A DNA stretch of 64,000 nt, taken from positions 15,398,332 to 15,462,331 of the forward strand of contig NC_092649.1 in NCBI RefSeq assembly GCF_032118995.1, given 5' to 3'. This document shows positions 10,306-21,376 of this stretch, in pieces. The translations under genes and the position numbers were made by a program. The DNA comes from Asterias amurensis. Its lineage: Eukaryota; Echinodermata; Asteroidea; Forcipulatida; Asteriidae. Every line of letters starts with the position of its first letter. Position 1 is the first letter of the stretch. The notes under the pieces were generated by a model that saw nothing but the letters and a program-made list of their open reading frames with translations, had not been told where the DNA came from and searched no databases.

Positions 10306-10887
10306 ATTAGATATGCCGGCTTTTTGTTATACCTTCCATCAATATCTTGCTCCATTTTTGCTATATTTGTGTATGCCTTTATTGTTTATGCCTCTGACGA
10401 AGGTCCCAGCTAGTCTTATAAAAATATGGCTTTATTATTGATAACATCACTGTTCAACAGTCTAACAATGAGGAAGTCATTGTACTAAACTCAACAAAGA
10501 AGTGCCGCGGGCACTTTGAAACACCGCCCTCTCGTTCAACTTCGTATTCACCAATTCCGGAATAATTGATAATTGAAGCTTTGTGAGTCTGTTCCGATGA
10601 AAAGTTGATTTAATTTCAAAAAAACTGTCATGGTAGGCCCCCTACCTTTGATTGTATTATGACGTCAATGGGTGAACTTCGTAGAGAGAAGTGAAGACAT
10701 AAAAACGAATTACATTTGTCAATAAATCATCGTGCAATTTTTCTGTTCTGTTCTGTTTCGTTTTGCATTGTTTTGTAAAAACAACGCTTGTTGAAAGAAG
10801 CGAAGAGAGAGTGACTTTGGCAAAATGGTGTTCCACATTAACACCATACTGAGTTTTGATTGGTATGGGGACTTTTTTTGTTCAGAC
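10306..10887. other. Intergenic, no gene seen
   Basis: No ORF with protein-like composition and no recognised repeat. Confidence 0.4.
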
Positions 10888-11111
10888 CTGGGCCAAATTT
10901 CATGGCTCTGCTTACCGTAAGCGCAGAATCGCCGCTTACGGAAGCAGTGAATTATGTGCTTACGGAAAGCGTATTTCACGTGCTACTCAACGTTACTAGG
11001 CATTCTACGCTTACAAGGCTAGCGCAGAAATTCGGCGCTTGCACGTGAGCGAGGAATCATGATCGTAAGCGCAGAATTCGGCGGTAAGCAGAGCCATAAA
11101 ATTAGGCCCTG
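10888..11111. mobile_element. Short inverted-repeat MITE (GGGCC-AATTT-TGGCTCTGCTTACCG ends)
   Basis: Both ends carry ATGGCTCTGCTTACCG in inverse orientation next to GGGCC, and the interior repeats GTAAGCGCAGAA several times. Resembles the widespread hAT-type MITEs of marine invertebrates; no clear target duplication. Confidence 0.6.
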
Positions 11112-11191
11112 TTTTTTTTAGACGGCGAGATTTTTTGAAATGAGTGATTCCCATCCATGCATCTCCTGAATACAGTGCAAAAAATGAGGTA

Positions 11192-11552
11192 TTAAAGGAA
11201 CGTTACAGAATTTGTAAGAAACAAAAATCGTTAAGATCACAGATTTACATAAAACTTACACGGTTTAATGATGATAGTTGAAAACATCCCTTGAAATATT
11301 TTGTCTGAAATGTCATATTTGATGAGAATGAAAATAATATAATTTCGCGGTTTGAGTTTGTCGCTCATCGAGCGTTTTCCTCATTTTTATTTTGGCATCA
11401 ATGCAATGCAAAATTTGTAATCGGTTTTTCACTATTCTCTCGTGGCCCAGATGACCGATCGATCTCAAACTTCTACAGGTTTGTCAGTTTATTTATATAC
11501 ACTGCCAGCAACTGTTTTGTTAGCAAAAACCAACAATGTAATGTTCCTTTAA
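11192..11552. mobile_element. TTAA-3 MITE
   Basis: TTAA on both sides, ends AGGAACGTTACAGAAT and ATGTAATGTTCCT inverted. Same family as 61358-61744. Confidence 0.75.
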
Positions 11553-11889
11553 CTTTGACAACATAGATGTTGTCACATAATATTACTAAAAAGAGAATCA
11601 AATTTCAACATCTTCAGGGTGTTAAATAACACCAACGTAAATTTTTGCAGAAATTATTGTGTCATTATATTATTGTTGTGTCACAGTGCGATGGTGTTTT
11701 GTGTTGCGCCTCTTTCCACGTAAATCTTGACAAACCGGAATCAATTGCTCAAGACGTCGAAATTCCTTTGAATATGGTTTGGCTTGATTTTGCATTAGTT
11801 GATACTAAAATGCCGGACTAAATGTAATACAGACCTATATCATGGATAGTACTTCAAAGAAATAACACACAACGTCATGCTGAATGAAA

Positions 11890-12168
11890 GGGACTGTACA
11901 TTATTGGTAATTACTCAACATAATTGTTAAAGCATACAACGTATTGGTAACAAGCAGTGGAGAGTTGTTGATAGTATAAATCATTGTGAGTAGGGGTTCC
12001 CTCTGAAGTAACATAGTGTTTGAGAAAAAGATAATTTCTTCTTTGAATATTCTCTTGCAACTTCGATAACCATCTGAGTCCCAATTTTCAGAGGTTTGTT
12101 ATTTTATGCATATTTTCGGATACACCAAGTGAGAATACTGGTTTTTGACGATGTGTTCAGAGCCTTTA
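11890..12168. mobile_element. TTAA-1 MITE, degraded
   Basis: Recognisable from TACATTATTGGTAATTACTC through GGGGTTCCCTCTGAAGTAAC to the far-end block GGATACACCAAGTGAGAA. Central hairpin lost. Confidence 0.65.
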
Positions 12169-12320
12169 ATCCAAGAACTTAAAGAAAGGTTCAAACGAAG
12201 ATCACGAGAGAATAAAATAAAACGGCAATTTTTTTTCTCATGAATTCTGAGTGAGTTAATAAAGTATTATGAGCCAGCCTTTTTGTAAAATTCTTTTATC
12301 AGAATGGTCTGGTAATTAGT

Positions 12321-12732
12321 ATAGGTTTTCTCTGTCAAGTGCGGCAAATAAGCTGCCAGTTTCATTTTAATGCGCTCGAATTAAAGCTGTTTTGCCTCTC
12401 CAGTTGTTACTGCATTTCAAACTCAGAATTCGGCCATTCAATTTCGTTTTGAGTCGAGTCAAATTCCTTTAGCACTAGGTTCAGTTAAGCGTATCGTCAT
12501 TCTTTTTCGAGACACACACGCCCCAAGAAGCGTTTGCGAATTTTAATGCTGCTTTGATGAATTGTGCAATTGAAAGACTATTTTGTTAAATCGAACGACG
12601 TGACATTACGTTTGACTAATCACAAAACGAAATCGAATGACCCTTTTCAGTGGCATTCGATTTCGGGTGAAAAAGAATAGCTTGGTGGTTAAATTGGCTG
12701 CTCATTTACTGAAATTGGCCGAGAAAACCTAT
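12321..12732. mobile_element. Family D MITE
   Basis: Inverted ends ATAGGTTTTCTC...AGCTGCC and GGCTGCTCATTT...GAGAAAACCTAT. The interior has repeated ATTCGATTTCG-like words. Other copies at 44562 and 46370. Confidence 0.7.
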
Positions 12733-12882
12733 CATTAATAATTATTCGGTAAAAAAGAGAGATATGTTTGTAAAATCGCTTGTTTTTTACCCCCCCAAAA
12801 AAATTCCATTTGGATCCACCGAATAAGGGGAGTAAAGATTTTAAAGATTCCAGGTTTTAGTTACTGTTGTATGTCTTGATAG

Positions 12883-13168
12883 TCGTACTTATTTGAATCC
12901 TCGTTGAGCGAAATTGGTTGCCTTTACAAAATTGAAAATGATTAAATCAGCACAATCTCCAGTCGTACTAGCTTTGCTAAACTGAATTGTGATTGTGTGT
13001 CATGAAAAAGAATGAGTGTGTTTGGAACTTGAATGCCTCCAAACGAAATTGAAGGGCCGAATTCTTAATTTGAAACGCAGTAAAAACCGGAGAGGCAAAA
13101 TAGCTTTAATTCGAACGCATGGAAACTAAATGGCTGCTCATTTCATAAATTGACCGAAAAAACCTATA
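12883..13168. mobile_element. Family D MITE, right half with extra segment
   Basis: Ends GACCGAAAAAACCTATA. Preceded by a segment that also precedes the same half at 45208-45496, so this composite form was itself copied. Confidence 0.6.
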
Positions 13169-13702
13169 ATGATCATTATTATTAAGAATATTATACTGTA
13201 CATGAATTATAGTTCCCTTGACCATGGAGGTAGAATGCCTTGACTCAGCATGGTTTGTTGTCACCAATAGGCATAATTTTTGCCTATCGAATATAACGAG
13301 ATGAATGGTTAAATTGTGCAATCATTTATAGCCCCAAAGTTTTTACAAAATTGTTCCCAGCAACACAGATTAATTTGGATCCTCAGTAAAGAAGGATAAA
13401 GTTTTTTTCATGATTTTCTTTTTGAAGATACGAGCGGTTGAACCGAATAACGAATTGCACAATGCCGTGGCCGTGCGTTAAAGGCCCGAGCCTCCGGCCG
13501 GTTTTAAACGGCAGTTTAAGAACTCGTCGCTACCCTTATATTCCCTTAATAGCACAATTCTTCGGAGGTTGATTGTACGAGATCAACAAAGTGGTTTCAG
13601 TGACTCTATAATGGTTGTGTCTAAGATCTAAAAGCCGGTTACAATGTAAGCTTTATAGACAACTTTGGTGTTCTAGTGGCGACAACCAGGTGGAGAGAAA
13701 TA
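13169..13702. other. Intergenic; part resembles the 3' flank of GPCR-8
   Basis: The stretch 13575-13700 (TGGTTTCAGTGACT...) resembles 43222-43310, the plus-strand 3' flank of GPCR-8, although no plus-strand receptor precedes it. Confidence 0.5.
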
Positions 13703-14147
13703 CTTCCATGTGAAAGAGAAACACCACTACCGTGAAAGAGAAACACCACCACTGTGAAAGAGACACACCACCACTGTGAAAGAGAAACACTACCACCGTG
13801 AAAGAGAAACACCACCACTGTGAAAGAGAAACACTACCACCGTGAAAGAGAAACACTATCTCGTAAAAGAGAGACAATAGCCGTGAAAGAGAAACACTAC
13901 CACTGTGAAAGAGAAACACTATCTCGTGAAAGAGAAACACTACCACCGTGAAAGAGAAACACTACCACCGTGAAAGAGAAACACCACCACTGTGAAAGAG
14001 AAACACTACGTCTGTGAAAGAGAAACACCACCACTGTGAATGAGAAACACCACCACCGCGAAAGAGAAACACTACCATGTGAAAGAGAAACACTACCACT
14101 GTGAAAGAGAAACACCACCTCTGAGAAAGAGAAACACCACCACTGTG
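13703..14147. repeat. 22-bp minisatellite S1 (GTGAAAGAGAAACAC unit)
   Basis: About twenty units of GTGAAAGAGAAACACYACCA. Units contain GAAAGAGAAAC, matching the interferon-regulatory-factor consensus GAAANNGAAAC. It abuts pseudogene GPCR-4 directly and reads antisense to it, unlike the arrays after GPCR-5 to -8. The frames through it are translation artefacts. Confidence 0.9.
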
Positions 14148-14657
14148 AGGGATTACTCAGGAATACTCCTCAACTGTGGGCTAGTTATGAGAACTGAGAA
14201 CAAGAACGATGCCCAGGCTGCTATCTTACCCCGTCTGTGCGTGAAGAACCGCCGATGTGGACGGCAGACGCAGTCGTAGCGATCTACTGCAATCATGGCC
14301 GTTATCAAATGGAGGTACCAACGGCCGTCGTTTCTAACGCCAACAAAAGCCGTATAACAGCGGGTGTTTCGTGCCTCATCATGAGTAAAACTCGGTATGG
14401 AATGTTAACTACTTTGATGAGGCAGACGGCAAGATCAGCCCAGGCCAATGTCATGATGAAAACGTGGGTGCTTGTCTTCAGAGTCTTGGTCCAGTACACG
14501 CGGAGGATGAGAGAGTTACCAGGAACACCAAGTAATAGAACAAGTGTAAAGCAACATATCCGAAATAGATTTACGCCAAACTGAACAAAGGCAGTTTCAA
14601 GCTTTGTGTCGTTGAAAAGTTAGGTTGAATTGAATGCTGATGACATGTCTTCCATGA
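14148..14657 (-). pseudogene. GPCR-4 pseudogene, N-terminus to ECL2 only
   Basis: Fragment covering the N-terminus, TM1-TM4 and the first part of ECL2, then cut by the minisatellite. The MEDM start is present. A CAA-to-TAA change creates a stop 12 codons in, and a one-base deletion near 14308 shifts the frame after TM3. Position 3.32 is Glu. The ECL2 remnant matches GPCR-6 best. The promoter side is intact, with a TATA box and an E-box, so it could still be transcribed. Confidence 0.9.
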
Positions 14658-15080
14658 TGTTACTGCTGTTGTTCACGAACGCTTTAGACTGACATGAAAA
14701 TGGTAACTTTCGTTTGAAGATGTTCATCAAATCAAAAGATAACAGGAAACACGCTTGTGCCTTTTTATATCGCTCGGCTCGTCTATTAGCAAATCACGTG
14801 GTCACATAATGGAGGGTTGGTGTAATGTCTGGTGTTGTTGTTATTGGTTCAGGCGAATCAAGACGTGAAAAAACGAAGGTAACGTTGTTGTCTTTTTATG
14901 CCACCCAATATCTGGTTAATTACTGTATGGCTTAAATTTATGTAATATTTATTAAATGTTTTATGGGACATCGCAAAACCAATTTACTTCTGTCAATGGG
15001 AAAATAACAGAATTTTTTTAACAAAAACACTGACGATGACTTCGAGTGACGCAAAGTAGTCGCCATTGCTGACCTTGACG
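14658..15080 (-). promoter_or_regulatory. 5' flank of GPCR-4 pseudogene with TATA and E-box
   Basis: Read on the minus strand: E-box CACGTG at 14795-14800, then TATAAAAAGG at about 14761-14770, then the TTTTCATGTCAG leader at about 14689-14700. It corresponds block for block to the GPCR-7 flank at 38640-39022. Confidence 0.65.
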
Positions 15081-15095
15081 CCTATAACGAATTGA

Positions 15096-15316
15096 GGGCT
15101 CTGAAGAGGTGATGATGCCTGGGTTTAAACAACAAGATCATGAGGAGGAAAGGGGGCGATAGGCTACTTCTTGGAGCATAGGGTAATGACTTTAAGGGGC
15201 TCAGTTTGGATAGGTTTCTTTGGAGTGGATGTTAAACTTTTGGGAATGCGATGGGTAAAAATCTGAACTCCAGTTTGGAGGGGGGGGGGGGGGGGGTTGG
15301 AGGACAGGCTACTACG
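15096..15316. repeat. Dispersed repeat, copy of 53415-54005
   Basis: Shares GATGATGCC..GGGTTTAA, GGCTACTTCTTGGAG and CTTTTGGGAATGCGATGGGT in the same order and orientation with 53.4-54.0 kb. Contains a G run of about 18 bases near 15280. Confidence 0.65.
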
Positions 15317-15509
15317 TAGACTTGATTCAAGTCCCATTCTCGTGTGAGAGGTCCCTATCACCCCAACTTACTAACTATGGAACAACCCGTATACAGTACA
15401 GTGCGCGCTCGCCGACAAAATGTGGCCCCAGGTTTGGGAATGCAGCGCAGCATCACAAAACAGTAGTTTCCTGGGGGATGACACGGGATTGGGACTTGAG
15501 TCAAGTTTA
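15317..15509. mobile_element. TAG-foldback element, short form
   Basis: Ends TAGACTTGATTCAAGTCCCA and the inverse. The 9-base flanks GCTACTACG and GCAACTATA are similar but degraded. Same family as 20201-20411. Confidence 0.7.
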
Positions 15510-15837
15510 GCAACTATACCTAGTCAATGAAGGCCTATCCCTATCTATACTATTAATTTTTTAACCCGCGCCATCTTGGATTGAAATTAAAAGGTCCAGT
15601 GGCATGGCATCTTTGTGGAATTCAACACGGTTGTGTCGTTTCAGACGTCGGGTTGCAAATCTACAAAAACCTTGACCCGAACTGCAATTGTCAAGTGATA
15701 AATCACACGGATGATGTTTTAGCCGACTTGTTCGGTCTACAAAAAAAAAGAGAAAAAAAAGGTGAAGATAAAAGAAGTGACCTACCGTACAAGCCTGTAG
15801 TTTAAGATATTTCTCACATGTACTTTCGATTAACACA
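15510..15837. other. Intergenic, no gene seen
   Basis: Short frames on both strands here have no recognisable similarity. Contains a purine tract near 15745-15770. Confidence 0.4.
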
Positions 15838-16222
15838 TTAAAGACAATGGACACTATTGGTAATTGTCAAAGACCAGTCTTCTCACTTCGTGTATCTGAA
15901 CACATGCATAAAATAACAAACCTGTGAAAATTTTAGCTCAATCGGTCGTCGAAGTTGCGAGATAATAATGAAAGAAAAAACACCTTTGATACACGACGTC
16001 GTGTGCTTTCAGATGCTTGATTTCGAGAACTCAAATTCTAAATCTGAGGTCTTGAAATCAAACTCGTGGAAAATTGCTTCTTTCTCGAAAACTACTTTAC
16101 TTTAGAGGGAGCCGTTTCTAACAATGTTTTATACTATCAACCTCTCCCCATTACTCGTTACCAAGAAAGGTTTTATGCTAATAATTACTTTGAGTAATTA
16201 ACAATAGTGTCCACTGCCTTAA
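15838..16222. mobile_element. TTAA-1 MITE, full length
   Basis: TTAA at both ends (15838-15841, 16219-16222), terminal repeats AGACAATGGACACTATTGG and the inverse, central GAGAACTCAAATTC hairpin. Confidence 0.85.
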
Positions 16223-16690
16223 GCTAACTTATTGATCAACAAATTCAGTTAAATTCCTGTATTTTTATAATGATATTGAAATAAGTATCTTCGCAAACCT
16301 AATTTTGGGGAGTTTACTCTCTTACCATGTTTGTGAATGATAAATTAAGCATTTTAAAACAAATTAAAAAGGTACTGGTTTAAATGAAATTAATTTATCT
16401 GACTTTAAGACTGTTGTAGTTTACTAACACTTTTAAACTTCTCAGCTAAACAATAATTTAACAATGTAGCTGTTTACTTGTGGAAAGTCTTTTCGAACCT
16501 TTTGTAATACATGCGTATAGCTCTTATAACCTGTGTTCAAAACAAAATAAGTGGTCTATGGCGTCATTGTGACGTCCTTTACTTTTGTTCATTTACGTTA
16601 GCACAATGGGTGGTATAATTGAGTACCCATCGCGCCGTTCCTGCAAAATAATGAAGCGATTTAACAAAAGCATGACGTCTCAGGTGTGGG
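16223..16690. other. Intergenic, no gene seen
   Basis: AT-rich, no repeats or ORFs recognised. Confidence 0.4.
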
Positions 16691-17085
16691 TTAAAGGAAC
16701 ACGTTGCCTTGGATCGGACGAGTTGGTCCATTAAAAAGCGTTTGTAACCGTTTGTTATAAAATGCATATGGTTAAAAAGATGTTTTAAAAGTAGAATACA
16801 ATGATCCACACACATTTGCCTCGAAATTGCGTGGTTTTCCCTTTTCTTTGCGAACTAACACTGTCGGCCATTTCTGGGAGTCAAACATTAACTTGACTCC
16901 CATAAATGGCCGACCGTACTAGTCGACGAAGTACAAGGAAAACCGTGCAATTTCGAGGCATGTTTGTGTGAATCATTGTATTCTACTTTTAAATCATCTT
17001 TCTAACCATATGCACTTTATAACAAAAGGTTACAAACGCTTTTCAACGACCAACTCGACCGATCCAAGGCAACGTGTTCCTTTAA
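16691..17085. mobile_element. TTAA-2 hairpin MITE upstream of GPCR-5
   Basis: Almost a perfect palindrome with arms of about 190 bases. Ends AGGAACACGTTGCCTTGGAT inverted, TTAA on both sides, centre at CATTAACTTGACTCCC. It sits directly against the conserved promoter block of GPCR-5. A second copy is at 63559-63948. Confidence 0.88.
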
Positions 17086-17328
17086 TCACTGAGAACTGCA
17101 GAGTGTGGGACGACTCCCGTCGATTCATGATTCCTGTCGACGCACACGATCCGTCTGGACCAAGGTCACTAACATTTATATTCCTGCGTGCTGTGCTAAT
17201 GAAATAGCCCCTTGGGATACGTAAGAAAGACATCACCGTGTCTTGTGTTTACATCTATTGTTGCTTCATATAAAAAGGGATGATTTTCATGTCAGTCTTA
17301 ACCGTTAGTGTACAACAGCAGTAACAAC
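17086..17328 (+). promoter_or_regulatory. Promoter and 5'UTR of GPCR-5
   Basis: Clear TATA box TATAAAAA at 17269-17276, about 53 bases before the start codon, implying a transcription start near 17300. Upstream are blocks shared with GPCR-1 to -3: GTGTGGGACGACTCCCGTCG (17103-17122), CGACGCACACGATCCGTCTG (17139-17158) and CATCACCGTGTCTTGTGTTT (17231-17250). Confidence 0.7.
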
Positions 17329-18540
17329 ATGGAAGACATGTCATCAGCATTCAATTCAACCCAACTTTTGAACGACACCAAGCTTGAACCAGCCTTCGTT
17401 CAGCTTGGCGCAAATATATTCCGGATAAGTTGCTATACACTTATTCTATTACTTGGTGTTCCTGGTAACTCTCTCATCCTCCGCGTGTACTGGACCAAGA
17501 CTCTGAAGACAAGCACCCACGTTTTCATCATGACATTGGCCTGGGCTGATCTTGCCGTCTGCCTCATCAAAGTAGCAAACATTGCATGGCGAGTTTTACT
17601 CATGATGGGACACGAAATACCCGTTGTTATACGGCTTTTTGGAGCATTTGATGCGACGGCCATTGGTACCTCCATTATGATAACGGCAGTGATTGCAGTA
17701 GATCGCTACGACTGCGTCTGCCGTCCACATCGGCGGTTCTTCACTCACAGACGGGGTAAGATAGTAGCCTGGGCATCGTTCTTGTTCTCGGTTCTTATAA
17801 ATAGTCCAGAGTATGTTGAATTGTTCTCGAATAGTCCCATCTTGCCTATAATAAGAACGGCATGTCATGCTATTATCTGTGTAACTACGCTCGTGATGGT
17901 CGCCGTGTTCTACAGCTTAGTTTACAAATCAATCAGGCAACATGTGAAAGTTGGGGCCAGTTCGTTGAGAACCCGTCGCAATGACTGTTCGACAATCTTC
18001 CCTGCTAATGTTGTAGTTCAGGGATCTAGCTCAATCAAAGATGGATCACAACCAAGCACTTCTAAAGTTCGGAAGGAAGCTTTGGTTGCATCTGTACCAA
18101 CTCAAGCTGCTAGACTCTATGGAAAAACAGTTCAAGATCAAAACTTCTGCAAAAATTCAACATCGGCAAAGCAAGCTTTTGCAACGGATCTACATACACC
18201 AACTTCACTGGACACCGGGTCAGGGTTGGAAGCAAACGGTCAAAGAACACGCCCCGAACAGCCTTCCAACGTTAGTCAACTTCAGCGTAAGACAACGAAG
18301 ATGCTCTTTTTGGCAAGTGTGATCTTCTCCATGACATGGCTGCCATATTGGATCTTTATCATTGTAAGTTTTGCCGTACAGGCTGGCCTGAACATCGATC
18401 CTATACTCTTGCAAGTAGTGAATGAAACATTTCTCACGTTGTACATTAACCACGTCGTCAACCCATTCATCTATGGAGTTGCAAACTCACGGTTCAGGAA
18501 AGACTGCAGAGAAGTGATTCGAAAATTCAAACTCTGTTAA
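17329..18540 (+). CDS. GPCR-5, intact class A receptor, 403 aa, Asp3.32
   Basis: Intronless GPCR with all family landmarks. Its ICL3 is about 16 residues longer than in GPCR-2 because it keeps a segment containing RLYGKTVQDQ. In TM3 it reads LFGAFDATA, giving Asp at 3.32. With Tyr at 7.43 this is the ion-pair geometry of aminergic receptors, so an amine ligand is possible; however Cys3.25 and Trp7.40 are missing and no specific family can be named. ECL2 also differs (SNSPILPIIRT). The start is MEDM: the upstream MYNSS stretch begins with GTG here and is preceded in frame by TAA, and the TATA spacing allows only a short leader. The 3' minisatellite starts about 135 bases after the stop. Confidence 0.93.
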   Translation: MEDMSSAFNSTQLLNDTKLEPAFVQLGANIFRISCYTLILLLGVPGNSLILRVYWTKTLKTSTHVFIMTLAWADLAVCLIKVANIAWRVLLMMGHEIPVVIRLFGAFDATAIGTSIMITAVIAVDRYDCVCRPHRRFFTHRRGKIVAWASFLFSVLINSPEYVELFSNSPILPIIRTACHAIICVTTLVMVAVFYSLVYKSIRQHVKVGASSLRTRRNDCSTIFPANVVVQGSSSIKDGSQPSTSKVRKEALVASVPTQAARLYGKTVQDQNFCKNSTSAKQAFATDLHTPTSLDTGSGLEANGQRTRPEQPSNVSQLQRKTTKMLFLASVIFSMTWLPYWIFIIVSFAVQAGLNIDPILLQVVNETFLTLYINHVVNPFIYGVANSRFRKDCREVIRKFKLC

Positions 18541-18675
18541 CATCTGATTTCCTTATTAACTGTAATTTCATCTTCAATGTATGCAATTCACAGAAATAAC
18601 ATATTTCTTTGGAAGTTGTTTGTACGACTAATTGTTGATATCAAAATGGTGGTTTCACGTCAACTTCCAAGGGAA

Positions 18676-19105
18676 CCACTGCCACTGAAAGAGAAACACT
18701 ACCAAGAGAAAGAGAAACACTACCACGTGAAAGAGAAACACTACCAAGAGCAAGAGAAACACTACCACGTGAAGAGAAATACGTCTACGTGAAACAGAAC
18801 CACACCAACGTGAAACAGAACCACACCAACGTGAAAGAGAAACACTACCAAGTGAAAGAAAAACACTACCAAGTGAAAGAGAAATACGTCCACTAGAAAC
18901 AGAACCACACCTAAGTGAAAGAAAAACACTACCAAATGAAAGAGAAACACTGCCAAATGAAAGAGAAATACGTCCACGTGAAACAGAACCACACCCAAAT
19001 GAAAGAGAAACACTACCAAGTGAAAGAGAAACGCCACCAAATGAAAGAGAAACACGTCCATGTCCTCGAAAGAGAACCACTGCCACTGTGAAAGAGAAAG
19101 GCAAC
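18676..19105 (+). repeat. Minisatellite S2 after GPCR-5
   Basis: Units of AAAGAGAAACACTACCAAGTG, with interspersed variants TACGTCCACGTGAAACAGAA that bear CACGTG. Same purine strand as the gene. Confidence 0.88.
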
Positions 19106-19894
19106 ACGGTGGCATGGTTCCCATACTAAACAGAGGCGTTTGCTTAAATTATTTGTCTCAAACTTCTTACTTCAAGCATGACTGTGTCCTGACTCTTGTG
19201 CTTGATCACTATGCACCGTTTTAAACACCGTAGCCAAAGCCGGAGCCTTTGCTCAGAAAACAGTAATCGCCGTTAGTCGTGGGGCTCTTTTTTCTAGAAC
19301 CTTGGCTTAGGCTCCGTATCTGGCTCCGAGCTACGTTTGATGTTGTAAACACAGTACCTAATGTACACTGCGCCACAATTGATGACGGAACACAAACCGA
19401 AAAACAAACTCGTCAAATTCTGCACAAACAATACATGCAAGTACATGTACGTATACTGTATATAATACACCTGTAAACTGCAAGCATGCAGACGCCGAAA
19501 GTAAGCTTTCCATATCTGTGTTTTGATTGGTCCGAGGTGACGTTTTTCATCTGCACTAACATCACCTCAGACCAATCAAAACACAGCTATGTAATGATGT
19601 TGTCACTGCACGTTTATCCAATCATAACATGTATACATCTAATGAAATCACTGGTTCTCAAAACTGCTTTATCTTTGCGGATAAAGCAGGATACCAGTCT
19701 AAGGATGTCCCAGATTGCGGGTATTTATTTACACACTTGTTCGAGTGAGTAGTGAATTGTGAGGTGTTTTTTGTGCTATAGTGAAATGTAACAGATGGAC
19801 TAGTCTAGATTTTACCTCGTGTTGATGTACTGCAACACTGGACCCGTACACACCCAATTACTTGTGTGTTATCCCCCCCCCCCCCCCCCGAGTG
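19106..19894. other. Conserved 3' spacer of the satellite-type GPCR unit
   Basis: Recurs after GPCR-6 (37276-38160) and GPCR-7 (40691-41420): the ATGGTTCCCATAC..AAACAG junction, CTTGGCTTAGGCTCCG, and two short inverted repeats described separately. Ends with a C run of about 19 bases at 19871. No gene. Confidence 0.65.
19514..19587. promoter_or_regulatory. Inverted CCAAT-box pair
   Basis: CTGTGTTTTGATTGGTC and its mirror GACCAATCAAAACACAG flank GAGGTGACG and a 20-base loop. ATTGG/CCAAT are NF-Y-type sites and TGACG is a CRE half site. Intact here; decayed on one arm in the copies at 37861 and 41198. Function inferred. Confidence 0.45.
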
Positions 19895-20200
19895 CTAGCA
19901 CTGAGTCTATCTCAAGCATTTAAATTACATTTACTGATTCTAGTCAGCCCAGGCCTACTTTTAAATACGTTTTCATCTTTTTTGTTTTGTTAATTCCCCG
20001 TCAGTTTTACCGTAGGTCTACCTGGGCCTACCGCCCAACAACTAACGGGACGTAAAGCATTTGAGTGAACACCATGAAATCCAAGCAATGCAGCTTTTGT
20101 TCATAAAATCAACAAATTCTTCCAAATGTTCCAAAAGTGAAACAACTCGTTGTCAAAAGCTACTTTACTGAAGTCAGCAACGCAGCAACGAGCCAGCCTT

Positions 20201-20411
20201 TAGACTTGACTCAGGTCCCATTCTCGTTTGAGAGGTCCCTAAGCTAATACCTCAACTTACTATGAAACAACCCGTAGCATACAGTAACGTGCACGCTCGC
20301 CGTCAAAATGTGGTCCCGAGAATGGCATGCGGAACAGGTTTTGGAATGCAGAGCATCACAAAACAGTAGTTTCCTGGGGATGGCACGGGATTGGGGCTTG
20401 AGTCAAGTCTA
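20201..20411. mobile_element. TAG-foldback element with 9-bp duplication
   Basis: Ends TAGACTTGACTCAGGTCCCA and CTTGAGTCAAGTCTA. Direct repeats GCCAGCCTT at 20192-20200 and 20412-20420. The inverted arm at about 52940-52950 has the single empty site. A 9-bp duplication points to a Mutator-like mechanism. Confidence 0.85.
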
Positions 20412-20977
20412 GCCAGCCTTTGGTTTCTGGAACCGTTAGTTTGTTTTAATCCCATGTATGCCTAAATAACGTAGGCCTACTAGATGCATATCAAACTAAC
20501 ATTGAATATTTTATTTCAAAAGGTGGTCGTGTTTTTGGTGCCGCAATTCTGGAGCGAATAGTCCACGCATGGAAGAAAAATCCGTAGAATATACGCAATC
20601 TGAGAAGCGTTACTGACAGTAATGCTTCTCAGATTTAAGTTTTGTGGCATTTAAACTTCTGTCTATTTACATAATCACTACTTAAAAGTGAAATGTTTCT
20701 CGAAGTGCGTTATAGCGAAAGCTGCCGTGAGTTTCTAAGAAAAAGATTCAATGCCATTTACTATAAGGGTTGATTACCAAACATAGTTTGCCTGTAAGAG
20801 ATTCATCAGTGGTTTGACATCTAAACGTTCCATCGGTGAAATAAAAGATGGAAAAAACGACACAGGAAAATAAACAATATTCAACAGCTTCTTTTTCAAC
20901 ATGAAACCAACAACCATGATCTGTTTATTAAACATCTAGATATCAATAAAGTTCAGGCAGTATTTTGTTTTGAGAAG

Positions 20978-21376
20978 ATCAAAGGCACTGATGGACACCT
21001 TTGGTAATTGTCAAAGATCGGATTTCTCACTAGGTGTAGGATCCCAATTAGGTCAAAATAACAAATCTGTGAACATTTTGACCCTCGAAATTACAAGAGC
21101 ATAACAAGAAGTACACCCTTGATGCACACAAATATAACTTGTGTGTTTTCTCAGATGCCTTATCAAAAAAATATATATTAAAAGACTTCCTGTCTGAAGC
21201 CTTTTAATATTTGAGTGAGAAATTACCCCTTTTTCACAAACTACGTAATACTTTAGCTGGAGATGTTTCTCACAATGTGTAATAATATTATCAACCTATA
21301 GCTCTCGATTCCTCGTTACCAAGTAAGTTTTTATGCTAAGATTTGTGTATACCGATAGTGTCCAGCAGTGCCTTGA
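20978..21376. mobile_element. TTAA-1 MITE, variant B
   Basis: AAAGGCACTGATGGACAC ends mirrored; GACTTCCTGTCTGAAG hairpin in the centre. The same insertion is present in the mirror arm at 51855-52228, so it predates the inverted duplication. Confidence 0.75.

Noticed and set aside
13653-14118. Long frames rich in VVFLFH and SVSLS over the minisatellites (also 18655-19124, 37034-37303, 43256-43912)
   Set aside because: They are translations of a 22-base repeat and appear in several frames.
15164-15361. 65-codon frame over the G run near 15280
   Set aside because: Produced by a homopolymer inside a dispersed repeat.
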